The notes under the pieces were generated by a model. That model did no database searches and was not told the DNA's origin. It saw only the letters and a program-made list of their open reading frames with translations. A DNA stretch of 53,409 nt from CAYJEO01 sp044432805 (lineage in GTDB: Bacteria; Bacillota_I; Bacilli_A; RF39; UBA660): NCBI GenBank assembly GCA_044432805.1, contig JAWXUI010000006.1, positions 1-53,409 on the forward strand. Direction: 5' to 3'. The position numbers were made by a program, and so were the translations under genes. Of this stretch, positions 1 through 8,598 are shown in pieces. The first letter of the stretch is position 1, and each line of letters opens with the position of its first letter.

Positions 1-21
1 ATGATATTATAGAAAAGTTTG

Positions 22-48
22 CAAACAAATAATTTTGTTTGTTTTTTT
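22..48 (+). terminator. Rho-independent terminator of an upstream gene
   Basis: A perfect 8-bp stem (CAAACAAA at 22-29, TTTGTTTG at 34-41) closes a 4-base loop and is followed by seven T. It probably ends transcription of a gene lying left of the window. A TAG at 10-12 could be that gene's stop codon, but too little is visible to say. Confidence 0.75.
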
Positions 49-67
49 CTTTTAAAAAATATATAAT
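39..67 (+). promoter_or_regulatory. Putative promoter of the ABC exporter operon
   Basis: TTGTTT at 39-44 and TATAAT at 62-67 are 17 bases apart, upstream of the start codon at 92. The -35 hexamer overlaps the 3' arm of the preceding terminator. Confidence 0.5.
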
Positions 68-91
68 TAATATAGACTATTGGAGGATGTT

Positions 92-961
92 ATGAGTATA
101 AAGATTGATAATTTAACAAAAAAATTTAGTGATGATAAAGGTATTTTTAATATTAATTTAAGTATTAATAATAATGAAGTAGTTGGTTTTTTAGGCCCGA
201 ATGGGGCTGGTAAAACAACGACTATTAGACATCTTTTAGGTCTTATTAAACAAGATAATGGAAGTTGTTTTATTAATGGACTTAATTGTTTTAAAGACCA
301 ATATTTAATTCAAAAATTTTTAGCGTATTTACCAGGTGAGTTATCTTTGTTTGAAAAAATGAGTGGGTATGATTATTTGTGCTTTATAGCTCAATTGAAT
401 AAAGTTAAAAATTTAGATAGAATGCATTATTTAATTGATTATTTTGAATTAGATAGTAAAAAGATTATAAAAAAAATGTCAAAAGGTATGAAGCAAAAAG
501 TCGGACTTATTTCTGTTTTTATGCAAGATGTTAGTATTTATATTTTAGATGAACCTACTAGTGGATTAGATCCAATTATGCAAACTAAGTTTATTGAGTT
601 AGTGAATGGTTTAAAAAATAAGACTATTCTTTTGTCTAGTCATAATTTTTATGAAATAGAAAAAATGTGTGATAAAGTTGCTATTATAAATAATGGTAAA
701 ATAGTTGCTTACGAGAATATCGATGTGTTAGTAAAAAAGCAAAGGAAAGTTTATAGAGTTGTTTTTGATGGTGATTATAGTATTATAAAAGATGATTTAA
801 ATATTATAAAGGAAGATAAAGAATATGTTGATATTTTGGTTAAAGATGATATAAATGATTTTATTAAGTTTATTTCTAAAGTAAAAATAAAGTCACTTAG
901 TATGGTTAGTCAAAGTTTAGATGAGATATTTTTGGATTATTATGGAGGTATTAATGAATAA
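92..961 (+). CDS. ABC transporter ATP-binding protein
   Basis: This is the nucleotide-binding subunit of an ABC exporter (289 aa from the ATG at 92). That start is chosen because GGAGG at 82-86 lies 5 bases before it; the in-frame TTG at 80 would overlap that site. The sequence shows Walker A (GPNGAGKTT) near residue 35, the variant signature MSKGMKQKVG near 130, Walker B with D-loop (LDEPTSGLDP) near 150 and the H-loop histidine in SSHNF near 185. About 80 C-terminal residues follow the ATPase core, as in CcmA/YhaQ-type multidrug or bacteriocin-resistance ATPases. The permease gene starts inside its last codons, so the two are translationally coupled and presumably form one exporter. The substrate cannot be read from sequence. 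Confidence 0.9.
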   Translation: MSIKIDNLTKKFSDDKGIFNINLSINNNEVVGFLGPNGAGKTTTIRHLLGLIKQDNGSCFINGLNCFKDQYLIQKFLAYLPGELSLFEKMSGYDYLCFIAQLNKVKNLDRMHYLIDYFELDSKKIIKKMSKGMKQKVGLISVFMQDVSIYILDEPTSGLDPIMQTKFIELVNGLKNKTILLSSHNFYEIEKMCDKVAIINNGKIVAYENIDVLVKKQRKVYRVVFDGDYSIIKDDLNIIKEDKEYVDILVKDDINDFIKFISKVKIKSLSMVSQSLDEIFLDYYGGINE

Positions 962-1745
962 GTTTTTGTTTAAATTTTCTTTTAAAGATAATTATAAATT
1001 AATTATAATTGCATTTTTAATTCTTACTTTATATATTAGTATAATTGTTAATATGTACGATCCGTTAGGAAGTGATATTATGCAGTCTTTGATGGACGCT
1101 AAGTTATCTGAAAGTCTTTTAGAGGCATTTGGATTTTCAATTACAAGTAATTCATTAATTGAATTTTTGACTACATATTTATATGGATTTATTTTGTTAT
1201 TGTTTCCAATGATATTTTATATTATTATTTCTTCTAAATTAGTGTCTTCTTTAGTTGATAGTAATAAGATGATTAATTTATTAAATAGTCCTTTTAAAAG
1301 AAGTAATATTTTGATAACACAGATGGTTGTAGTTATTTTATCTGTTTTTTCCTTAGTTATTTTTTCTAGTTTATTGATGTTTGTTTTATGCGAATTTCAG
1401 TTTAGTGGTTTATTAGATATAAATAAATTTTTTGTTTTAAATGTTGGGTTGTTGTTAATACATTTACTGATGTGTTCTATTTCTTTTTTAGCGAGTACAA
1501 TATTTAATGATAAATCAAATGCTATTTTATTTGGTTCGATACCGGTTTTGTTTTTAATAATTCAATTTTTATATAATGCTTCTAATTTAGAAGTTTTAAA
1601 ATATTTTACTTTATTTTCTTTGTTTAATCCAATTAATATTTTAAATAATGAGTTTATTTTTAGTTATGTTATTATGTTTTTAATTGCGTTGTTTAATTTT
1701 TTATTAAGTATATTTATTTTTAATAAAAAAGATTTGTATATATAG
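954..1745 (+). CDS. ABC-2 type exporter permease
   Basis: This 263-aa membrane protein starts at the ATG at 954, with GGAGG at 944-948. It overlaps the ATPase gene by 8 bases. It has about six hydrophobic segments, near residues 16-35, 75-95, 120-150, 160-180, 190-210 and 235-258, arranged like ABC-2 permeases of the BcrB/NatB kind. The overlap makes it the membrane partner of the preceding ATPase. It carries no obvious enzymatic motif. The substrate is unknown; bacteriocin immunity or drug export are possibilities for the family, not conclusions from this sequence. Confidence 0.8.
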   Translation: MNKFLFKFSFKDNYKLIIIAFLILTLYISIIVNMYDPLGSDIMQSLMDAKLSESLLEAFGFSITSNSLIEFLTTYLYGFILLLFPMIFYIIISSKLVSSLVDSNKMINLLNSPFKRSNILITQMVVVILSVFSLVIFSSLLMFVLCEFQFSGLLDINKFFVLNVGLLLIHLLMCSISFLASTIFNDKSNAILFGSIPVLFLIIQFLYNASNLEVLKYFTLFSLFNPINILNNEFIFSYVIMFLIALFNFLLSIFIFNKKDLYI

Positions 1746-1754
1746 GAGGTATTT

Positions 1755-2483
1755 ATGAATAAAGTTTTTATAACCAGCAGTGTTGGTTCTTCAAAAAAAG
1801 TAGATGGTAAAAGAATACCAGTTGCGATGGATAATAGTTTTTTATTTGTCGATGTTTTAAAAAAACAAATAAATAATTTTAATAGTTTTGTTATGGTTTG
1901 TGGTGATCCAAAAGAGTATGATTTTAATGATTTAAAATTTGATATTTTAAGAAAGAGTTTATTATTAAGTGGTTTAGAGTTTGATAATTATTATTTGATA
2001 GATTATAGAACAGATGATGTTGAATCTATTATTAAAAATGGTTCTTTAATTTATTTAGATGGTGGTCATCCTCAAACTCAGATGAGTTATTTTGAAGAAA
2101 TAAATTTAAGAGAAATTTTTAAGTTAACAAATACAACTATTGTTGGCAACAGTGCGGGTTCTATGAATCTTGCTAATGTAGTTTACTGCGCTCCAGAGGA
2201 TATAACACAAATTAATGATGAAAGGTTTTATAGTGGACTAGGTTTAACTGATATAAATATTGAGCCTCATTTTATTAATGATGAGAGTTGTTTTTCCAAT
2301 GAAGAAAAAACTTTAAGGACTATACTTTATGATGATTCAAAAAAGGTTGATATTATATGTGTAACTGATGGTAGTTTTATATTGCAAATAGGTGATGATA
2401 TTTCATATTTTGGAGATATTTATACTATTAAAGATGGAGTTAAAAGTTTTATTAGTGGATTAAAAAAAGGTGGTATAAGATGA
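1755..2483 (+). CDS. Peptidase S51-like (peptidase E / glutamine amidotransferase-like) protein
   Basis: A 242-aa protein of the class I amidotransferase-like fold. The nucleophile elbow GNSAGSMNLA near residues 130-140 is the hallmark of S51 peptidases (peptidase E, cyanophycinase), where the serine is catalytic. The upstream YLDGGHPQTQ segment matches the family's conserved glycine loop. No signal peptide is seen, so it should be cytoplasmic. Its SD (GGAGG at 1745-1749) begins at the last base of the permease stop codon, and its own stop overlaps the next ATG, so it sits in the same operon. Family members cleave Asp-X dipeptides or process peptides; the actual substrate here is unknown. Confidence 0.8.
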   Translation: MNKVFITSSVGSSKKVDGKRIPVAMDNSFLFVDVLKKQINNFNSFVMVCGDPKEYDFNDLKFDILRKSLLLSGLEFDNYYLIDYRTDDVESIIKNGSLIYLDGGHPQTQMSYFEEINLREIFKLTNTTIVGNSAGSMNLANVVYCAPEDITQINDERFYSGLGLTDINIEPHFINDESCFSNEEKTLRTILYDDSKKVDIICVTDGSFILQIGDDISYFGDIYTIKDGVKSFISGLKKGGIR

Positions 2484-3067
2484 ATTTAATTGGGACTAAA
2501 AAAATTGCTACTTCTAGATTAGAATTAAGAGTACCTACTATGGTTGAACAAAAACATTTATGGGAGATTTTAATGATTCCAAGTGTTAATAAATATTATT
2601 TATCTGTTCCTAAAAAGTTTAAGGATAATTTAGTTGATTGGGAAATTCAAAAACCATTTTATGAAAATAAAATAACTAATGCTTTAGATAAAGATAAGTT
2701 TGAGTGGAGTATATTTTTAAAAGACAGCGATGTTTGTATTGGTCAAATAAATGCCCAAGTTAATGAAAGATGTAATGTTGGAGAAAAAAATATTGGATGG
2801 TATATTGATCCTTTATATCAAGGCAATGGATATTGCAAAGAAGCAGCAAAGGCAATGTTTGATTATTTGTTTTTAGAAGTTGATATTGATGGTTTAGTAA
2901 CGGGGGCTGCTATTTGTAATCCTTCGTCATGGAAAATTATGGAATATTTTGGTTTAAATAGATTAGATCAAACACATGATGCACATTATACTTTTGTTGA
3001 TGAGGTTATATCTGTTTATGAGTATGTTATTACAAAAGATGATTATTTAAGCAAATTTATTGACTAA
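2480..3067 (+). CDS. GNAT acetyltransferase, RimJ/RimL-like
   Basis: A 195-aa GCN5-related N-acetyltransferase. The opening TSRLELRVPT is typical of the RimJ/RimL/SpeG branch. The acetyl-CoA loop is seen around residues 112-122 (WYIDPLYQGNGYCKEA), with a fairly standard Q/RxxG pattern (QGNG), and the C-terminal strand follows (NPSSWKIMEYFGL). It overlaps the preceding gene by 4 bases (ATGA), so it is translationally coupled to the S51-type peptidase. Family members acetylate ribosomal protein N-termini, antibiotics or small amines; the target here cannot be assigned. Confidence 0.85.
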   Translation: MNLIGTKKIATSRLELRVPTMVEQKHLWEILMIPSVNKYYLSVPKKFKDNLVDWEIQKPFYENKITNALDKDKFEWSIFLKDSDVCIGQINAQVNERCNVGEKNIGWYIDPLYQGNGYCKEAAKAMFDYLFLEVDIDGLVTGAAICNPSSWKIMEYFGLNRLDQTHDAHYTFVDEVISVYEYVITKDDYLSKFID

Positions 3068-3103
3068 AACATAAAAAAACTTTATAATTAATACATAATT
3101 ATT

Positions 3104-3300
3104 GTTTTAAAAAAGTATTTATAAAATATTAAATAAGAGAATTTGTATTGGTGAAAGCAAATAATAGTTTATAAAGAAAAGACATTAAAACTAAAGATAA
3201 TCGTATAACTTGCGTTAAAAGTATAAAGAGTATAGAAAAGATTTCTATAAATTAAGGTGGCACCGCGATAATTCGTCCTTAACTTTATAGTCTTTTTTTA
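3104..3300 (+). ncRNA. T-box riboswitch leader of hisS-aspS
   Basis: The T-box core GGTGGCACCGCG at 3257-3268, followed by ATAATTCGTCCTT, is unmistakable. It overlaps an intrinsic terminator: CTATAAATTAAGG pairs with CCTTAACTTTATAG and is followed by a T run at 3293-3299. Upstream, GTTTTAA (3104-3110) pairs perfectly with TTAAAAC (3185-3191). This would form the lower stem I helix; AGTA at 3114-3117 fits the loop E motif and GGTGAAAGC at 3150-3158 fits the apical loop. The bases just before the 3' arm read GACAT, so the specifier could be GAC (Asp) or CAT (His). By family knowledge, uncharged tRNA binding favours the antiterminator and turns on hisS-aspS. The stem I layout is inferred by eye. 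Confidence 0.93.
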
Positions 3301-3320
3301 TATTTTAAAGGAGGAAAATT

Positions 3321-4595
3321 ATGATACAAAAACCAAAAGGAACATATGATGTTACAGGTGATTATGGAAGAAAAACACTTTATTTACAAAAACTATTAGA
3401 ATCTTTAATGGAAAAATATAATTACGATTATATAAGAACACCTTTATTCGAAAGTTCTGCTTTATTTAAAAGAGGTGTAGGAGAAACTACTGATATTGTA
3501 AGCAAAGAAACTTATGACTTTATTGATCGTGGTAATAGAGATATGACACTTAGACCAGAAGGAACAGCTGGAGTAGTGCGTTCTTTTATAGAAAATAAAA
3601 TGTATGCAGATCCAAATGTTCCAGTTAAAAATTGGTATTTTGGAACAATGTATAGATATGAAAGACCACAATCTGGAAGATATAGAGAATTCGTGCAATT
3701 TGGTGTTGAAGTATTTGGAAGCAATGATCCATTAACTGATGCTGAAGTTATAAGTATTCCCGTTACTTTCTTTAAATTAATTGGATTAAAAGGTATAAAA
3801 GTAAAAGTAAATACACTTGGAGATATCGAATCAAGAAACAATTATAAAAAAGCATTGTTGGATTATTTTTTACCACATTTAGATACTTTATGTGAAGATT
3901 GTAAAAAAAGATATGAAAAAAATCCATTAAGAATATTAGACTGTAAAATAGATTCAAAGAAAGAAATATTTAAAAATATACCTAAAATGAGTGATTATTT
4001 AACTAAAGAATCAAAAGAACACTTTGATTTAGTTTTAAGTTATTTAAAAAGTTTAGATATAGAATATATAGTTGATGATAGTTTAGTAAGAGGATTGGAT
4101 TATTACACGAATACAGTTTTTGAAGTAGAAGCTGACATAGAAGGTTTTGGAGCACAAAATGTATTATGTGGTGGTGGAAGATATAATAAATTAGTTGAAA
4201 TGCTTGATGGACCAAGCACTCCAGGAGTAGGGTTTTCACTTGGTTTAGAACGTATATTAATGGCACTTGATTTTGAAAAAATAAATATAATTGAAGAAAA
4301 ATCAATAGATGCTTATATTATTCCTTGCTCTGCTTTAGAAAAAGAATATGCATTTGCTTTATTAAATAATCTTAGATTAAATGGTTTTAATTGTGATATG
4401 GATTATAACAATAGAAGTGTTAAATCTAACTTTAAACAATCAGATAGATTAAATTCTAAATTTATAATAATTATAGGTGAAGAAGAAGTAAAAAGTAATA
4501 TAGTAACAATAAAAAATAACGAAACAAAAGAAGAACAAAAAATAAAAATAGAAAATTTAATAGAATATTTAGATTCTGTTATTGAGGTTTATTAA
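3321..4595 (+). CDS. hisS: Histidyl-tRNA synthetase
   Basis: A class II aminoacyl-tRNA synthetase of 424 aa, normal for bacterial HisRS, charging tRNA-His with histidine. It opens with the HisRS signature (KGTYDV, residues 6-11). Motif 1/2 elements follow: TLRPEGTAG near 76-84 and YRYERPQSGRYREF near 111-124. The histidine-specific loop RGLDYYT is near 259 and motif 3 (GLGLERI type) near 305; the last about 95 residues form the anticodon-binding domain. The ATG at 3321 has GGAGG at 3310-3314. It is preceded by the T-box leader, and its stop overlaps the aspS start (TAATG), so both synthetases share one tRNA-sensing switch. Confidence 0.97.
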   Translation: MIQKPKGTYDVTGDYGRKTLYLQKLLESLMEKYNYDYIRTPLFESSALFKRGVGETTDIVSKETYDFIDRGNRDMTLRPEGTAGVVRSFIENKMYADPNVPVKNWYFGTMYRYERPQSGRYREFVQFGVEVFGSNDPLTDAEVISIPVTFFKLIGLKGIKVKVNTLGDIESRNNYKKALLDYFLPHLDTLCEDCKKRYEKNPLRILDCKIDSKKEIFKNIPKMSDYLTKESKEHFDLVLSYLKSLDIEYIVDDSLVRGLDYYTNTVFEVEADIEGFGAQNVLCGGGRYNKLVEMLDGPSTPGVGFSLGLERILMALDFEKINIIEEKSIDAYIIPCSALEKEYAFALLNNLRLNGFNCDMDYNNRSVKSNFKQSDRLNSKFIIIIGEEEVKSNIVTIKNNETKEEQKIKIENLIEYLDSVIEVY

Positions 4596-6331
4596 TGAAA
4601 AAAAACATGAATAATGATTTTAATATAAATAATTTAGAACAAAAAGTTACTTTATATGGATGGGTAGCAAAAAAAAGAGATTTAGGTGGTTTAATTTTTG
4701 TTGACTTAAGAGATAGAAGTGGAATAATTCAATTAATTATAAAACCTGATAATAGTTTTTATGAACTAGCCTCAAATCTTAAAAGTGAAGATGTTATTAA
4801 AGTAATAGGTGTTATTTATAAACGTGAAAATGCTAATAAAAATATAAAAACAGGTGAAATAGAAGTAATAGTGGATGAGTTAGAAGTAATAAATAAAGCT
4901 ATTAATTTACCTTTTGAAATAAATGATGACAAATATGCATTAGAGGATACTAGATTAAAATATAGATATTTAGATATGCGTAAAAATAGTATAAAAGATA
5001 GATTAATTAAAAGAAGTAAAATAACTTCTATTATAAGAAACTATTTTGTTGATAATGATTTTATTGAAGTTGAAACACCAATATTATGTAAATCAACTCC
5101 AGAGGGTGCTAGAGATTATTTAGTGCCTTCAAGAATTAATAATGGATGTTTTTATGCACTTCCACAATCTCCTCAACAATATAAGCAACTATTAATGATT
5201 GGTGGTATAGAAAAGTATTTCCAAATTGCAAAATGTTTTCGTGATGAAGACTTAAGAGCAGATAGACAACCTGAGTTTAGCCAAGTTGATATTGAAATGA
5301 GTTTTATTGAAGAAAAAGATATAATGGATATTATAGAAGATTTAATTATTAAATTATTTAAAGAAGTTAAAAATCTTGATTTTTCTAAGAACTTTTTAAA
5401 AATGCCTTATGAAGATGCAATAAATTATTATGGAAGTGATAAACCTGATATGCGTTTTGATATGATTATAAATGATATTACTAATATATTTGCTAATACA
5501 GAAATTAAATTTTTTAAAGATAATATTTTAAATAATGGTGTTATTAATTGTTTAGTAGTTAAAAACAAATCTGATATGAGTAGAAAAGAATTAGACAAAT
5601 TAACTGAATTTGTAAAACAACATAAAGCTTCTAATTTAGCGTATTTAAAAATAGATGATGTCATAACTGGAAGCATTGCTAAATTATTAAGTGAAGAAGA
5701 AATTAAAAATTTAAAAGAACAACTTTCTTTAGAACAAAATGATTTAGTTTTAATTATAAGTGATAAAAAGAATATAGTTAAAAATGCTTTAGGTAGTTTA
5801 CGTGTTAAATTAGGTAAGGAACTTAATTTGTATAGTGAAGAAGATTATAAAATTCATTGGGTTGTTGATTTTCCTTTATTTGAATATGATGAGGAAGAAA
5901 AAAGATATTATGCTATGCATCATCCTTTTACAGCCCCATCGTCAATAGAAGATTTGAAAAACGATAAAGGTAATTGTAAAGCGAGAGCTTATGATTTAGT
6001 AATAAATGGATATGAAGTTGGTGGAGGATCAATTCGTATTCATAATAGTGATGTTCAACAAATAATGTTTGAAGCATTGGGATTAAAAGAAGAAGGAATA
6101 AAAGAAAAATTTGGATTCTTTGTAGATGCCTTTAAATATGGAGCGCCTAATCATGGTGGGCTTGCACTTGGTTTAGATAGATTAGTAATGTTACTTACAA
6201 ATACAGAGAACATTAAAGATGTAATTGCTTTTCCAAAAACATCTTCTGCAAGTGATTTAATGTGTGAATGTCCAAGTTCAGTAGATTCAAAACAATTAAA
6301 AGAATTAGGAATAATGATAGATGAAAAATAA
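4595..6331 (+). CDS. aspS: Aspartyl-tRNA synthetase
   Basis: A class IIb synthetase of 578 aa, the usual bacterial AspRS size, attaching aspartate to tRNA-Asp. Residues 1-105 are the OB-fold anticodon-binding domain (LYGWVAKKRDLGGLIFVDLRD region). The catalytic core has SPQQYKQLLM near 190 and the motif 2 segment RDEDLRADRQPEF near 217-229. A GAD insertion domain typical of bacterial AspRS occupies about 290-400, and motif 3 (GLALGLDRLV) lies near 540. It is the second gene of the T-box operon, overlapping hisS by one base. Whether it is discriminating or also charges tRNA-Asn cannot be decided here. Confidence 0.97.
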   Translation: MKKNMNNDFNINNLEQKVTLYGWVAKKRDLGGLIFVDLRDRSGIIQLIIKPDNSFYELASNLKSEDVIKVIGVIYKRENANKNIKTGEIEVIVDELEVINKAINLPFEINDDKYALEDTRLKYRYLDMRKNSIKDRLIKRSKITSIIRNYFVDNDFIEVETPILCKSTPEGARDYLVPSRINNGCFYALPQSPQQYKQLLMIGGIEKYFQIAKCFRDEDLRADRQPEFSQVDIEMSFIEEKDIMDIIEDLIIKLFKEVKNLDFSKNFLKMPYEDAINYYGSDKPDMRFDMIINDITNIFANTEIKFFKDNILNNGVINCLVVKNKSDMSRKELDKLTEFVKQHKASNLAYLKIDDVITGSIAKLLSEEEIKNLKEQLSLEQNDLVLIISDKKNIVKNALGSLRVKLGKELNLYSEEDYKIHWVVDFPLFEYDEEEKRYYAMHHPFTAPSSIEDLKNDKGNCKARAYDLVINGYEVGGGSIRIHNSDVQQIMFEALGLKEEGIKEKFGFFVDAFKYGAPNHGGLALGLDRLVMLLTNTENIKDVIAFPKTSSASDLMCECPSSVDSKQLKELGIMIDEK

Positions 6332-6791
6332 AAATATTAATTTTAAAAATGTAGATAATGAAGCTGATGCAATATTATGCGATAGTCTATTAACTAAATT
6401 AATATCGTCAGAGCGAAAATTTGATGAAAATGTAAAACCTACATATATCGTTAAAGATCTTTATACAAAAAAATATTTTCAAAATTTCAATTGTCTTATT
6501 TTAGCAGTTGATGGAGAAAATCCGATAGGATTTATATTTGGTTATATGAAGTTTGAAGCAGGAGAATTTTGCTATAATTCAACAGGATTTGTTGATGCTT
6601 TATTTGTAGAAAAAGAATATAGAAATAATGGGATTGCAACAAGTTTGACAAATTTATTTGTTGATTGGTGCAAAACAAAGGGAATAAAAGAAATTGAAAT
6701 AGGTGTATTTATCGATAATAAATCCGCATATAAGCTTTATGAAAGTTTAAATTTTATACCTAAAACTATATATTTAAAAAAGGAAATATGA
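6321..6791 (+). CDS. GNAT family N-acetyltransferase
   Basis: A 156-aa single-domain GCN5-type acetyltransferase. The acetyl-CoA-binding signature is visible as EKEYRNNGIATSL near residues 94-106, followed by the typical terminal block NKSAYKLYESLNFIPKT. The ATG lies 11 bases before the aspS stop, so it is read as the third gene of the hisS-aspS transcription unit, with weak upstream AGGA as SD. A strong terminator starts at its stop codon. The substrate is unknown; placement with tRNA synthetases does not by itself identify one. Confidence 0.8.
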   Translation: MKNKNINFKNVDNEADAILCDSLLTKLISSERKFDENVKPTYIVKDLYTKKYFQNFNCLILAVDGENPIGFIFGYMKFEAGEFCYNSTGFVDALFVEKEYRNNGIATSLTNLFVDWCKTKGIKEIEIGVFIDNKSAYKLYESLNFIPKTIYLKKEI

Positions 6792-6807
6792 AATATTTCT
6801 TTTTTTA
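6776..6807 (+). terminator. Terminator of the hisS-aspS operon
   Basis: GAAATAT (6783-6789) and ATATTTC (6793-6799) form a stem with a 3-base loop, flanked by an A run and eight T. It contains the stop codon of the acetyltransferase. Confidence 0.8.
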
Positions 6808-6879
6808 TTTATAATGTAGAAATTTATGAAAATAGTAAAATGTGTTATAATAATTTATAGAAATATTAAATATATAATA

Positions 6880-6910
6880 TTGACTTGGCAGTCAACTGCA
6901 ATGATAACAT
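6880..6910 (+). promoter_or_regulatory. MerR-type promoter and operator
   Basis: TTGACT at 6880-6885 is a good -35. Between it and the -10 lies a dyad in which GCAGT and ACTGC flank CA (6888-6899). It resembles MerR-family operators of the CTTGGAGT-N2-ACTCCAAG kind. The likely -10 is TAACAT at 6905-6910 with a 19-base spacer, the overlong spacing typical of MerR-controlled promoters; GATAAC at 6903-6908 would give 17. TTGACT is also repeated inverted (AGTCAA, 6890-6895). Autoregulation by the MerR protein at 6954 is inferred. Confidence 0.65.
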
Positions 6911-6953
6911 TAAGTTGAAAGGAGAAAATATTGGTAAATAAGGAAGTGATAAG

Positions 6954-7328
6954 GTGTATAAAGTAGGAGAATTTTCGAAAATCGTTAATATACCAGTTAG
7001 AACATTAAGATATTATGCTGAATGTGGTGTTTTAGTCCCAAAAAAGATTGATCCATTTACAGGATATAAATATTATAGTGACGATAATGTCTTGGAGTGT
7101 GAATTAATAAAATTATTAAAATCCTTTGATTTCACACTTGATAAAATAGTCGAATATAAAGATTGTATTGACTATGAAATATTAGAAAAAAAGAAAAAAG
7201 AAATAGAAGAACAGATTTATATGTTAAGATTGAAATATGAAAAAATCACTTTAATGCAAAAAGAATTAGAAGAAAGTAAAAAAGGAAAAATATTGAGGAG
7301 AAATTATGAGAAAAGAGATATCAAATAG
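6954..7328 (+). CDS. MerR family transcriptional regulator
   Basis: A 124-aa regulator with the MerR winged helix-turn-helix at residues 1-70: YKVGEFSKIVNIPVRTLRYY, then the wing GVLVPKKIDPFTGYKYYSDD. A dimerising coiled coil follows at about 75-118 (charged, EEQIYMLRLKYEKI region). No C-terminal ligand-binding domain or cysteine sensor is present, so the signal is unknown. The start is GTG at 6954 with AAGGAAGTGA at 6940-6949 as SD. The gene overlaps the next one by 23 bases, so regulator and VirD4-like ATPase are co-translated and presumably both are controlled by the operator at 6880-6910. Confidence 0.9.
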   Translation: MYKVGEFSKIVNIPVRTLRYYAECGVLVPKKIDPFTGYKYYSDDNVLECELIKLLKSFDFTLDKIVEYKDCIDYEILEKKKKEIEEQIYMLRLKYEKITLMQKELEESKKGKILRRNYEKRDIK

Positions 7329-8598
7329 AATTGTTAAAAGCAAAAAAAGTTTAATTATAAACGGTGATATAGCAAGTGGTAAAACAAAAAATGTATGTTT
7401 TCCAATAGTGGATGAATTAATAGAAAATGCAGAAAGTTTATTTATATTAGATTCAAAAGAAGAATATATAAATAAATATTATGATAAGTTAAAAGATAAT
7501 GATTATAATATAATAATTTTAAATTTAAGAGATTTAGAGCATAGTGAAAATTGGAATCCACTCGATTACCCATATTCATTATATAAAAAAGGTAAAAAAG
7601 ATGAAGCACAAGAATATATAGAAAAAATAGCTAAAATAATGTTTTATGAAAAAGCTAGCATTGATCCATTCTGGTCATTAACTGCATCTGACTTTTTTAC
7701 AGGAACAACATTAGGGTTGTTTGAAGACGGGAATAAAGAAGAAATAAACATTAGCAGTATTAATAATATCTTCAACGTAACTGGAACAAAGCATGGTGAA
7801 TTTGATTATGTTAAAAGATATTTTGAATTAAAACCAAAAACTTCGGTTCCTTATATTTTTGCTTCAAGTACATTTTTGGCTCCAGTAGAAACAAAAGGAA
7901 GTATATTATCTGTAGCAAGACAAAAATTAAGATTATATATATCAAGAGAAAAACTTTCAAAATTATTAGGTATAACTAGTTTTTCGATAAATGATATTTT
8001 AACTAAAAAAACAGCAATTATAGTAATAAATAGAGATGACAATAAAGCTTTAAGCCCATTAATTACTATGTTTATTGAGCAATTGTATAATATTCTTTTA
8101 GATAACAAAATTGAATTTAATTATAATTTTATACTTGATAACTTTGATTTGATCGAAAAAATAAATGATTTTTCTGAGATGATAGGAGCAAGTGTATCGA
8201 GAAATGTTAAATTTATTATAGTAACAAGATATTTAGATGAATTGGCTAATAATTATAATAAATATCTGATAAAATTATGTAATCATATTTTTGTTAAAGA
8301 TGATAAACTAGAAATATCTGTAAATTACAAAAGTTATTTAGAAGAAAATGATGAATATCCAACAGATATAAAAAATGGTAATGTTGAATTTCCTAAATTA
8401 ATAGAAAAAGAATTAGTAATTTTTGATTATAGAAAATTTGTTATAGAAAAGAAAGCAAAAATTTTCGAAGAAGAACAAAAAATAGAAGAGGAACATGAAA
8501 TTGCTTTTAATAAAATGTTGGAAAGTATCGATAGAAAAATTAAAGGATTAGATGAAAAATTGAAAGAAGATATAAGTGAAAATCACATGGATTTATAA
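7306..8598 (+). CDS. Soluble VirD4/TraG-like coupling-type ATPase (orphan)
   Basis: A 430-aa P-loop ATPase of the type IV coupling-protein superfamily. Walker A is NGDIASGKT (residues 19-27). Family landmarks follow: LDSKEEY near 48-54 (coupling proteins have a DPKGE block here), LNLRDLEHSENWNPLD at 72-87, and FWSLTASDFF at 122-131. Walker B is FILDNFD at 276-282, where the glutamate common in LLDEFAN-type motifs is replaced by asparagine. There is no N-terminal membrane segment, and the C-terminal 80 residues are charged and coiled-coil-like. No relaxase, mating-pore or integrase gene is nearby, so a conjugation role is doubtful. It overlaps the MerR gene and is followed by frame-broken coding remnants. 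Function unknown. Confidence 0.75.
   Translation: MRKEISNRIVKSKKSLIINGDIASGKTKNVCFPIVDELIENAESLFILDSKEEYINKYYDKLKDNDYNIIILNLRDLEHSENWNPLDYPYSLYKKGKKDEAQEYIEKIAKIMFYEKASIDPFWSLTASDFFTGTTLGLFEDGNKEEINISSINNIFNVTGTKHGEFDYVKRYFELKPKTSVPYIFASSTFLAPVETKGSILSVARQKLRLYISREKLSKLLGITSFSINDILTKKTAIIVINRDDNKALSPLITMFIEQLYNILLDNKIEFNYNFILDNFDLIEKINDFSEMIGASVSRNVKFIIVTRYLDELANNYNKYLIKLCNHIFVKDDKLEISVNYKSYLEENDEYPTDIKNGNVEFPKLIEKELVIFDYRKFVIEKKAKIFEEEQKIEEEHEIAFNKMLESIDRKIKGLDEKLKEDISENHMDL

Noticed and set aside
3462..4305. Long minus-strand open frames opposite hisS
   Set aside because: They are shadows of a well-conserved hisS gene, with no SD and no recognisable protein features. The same holds for minus-strand frames inside aspS, smc, mutS, xseA and others.
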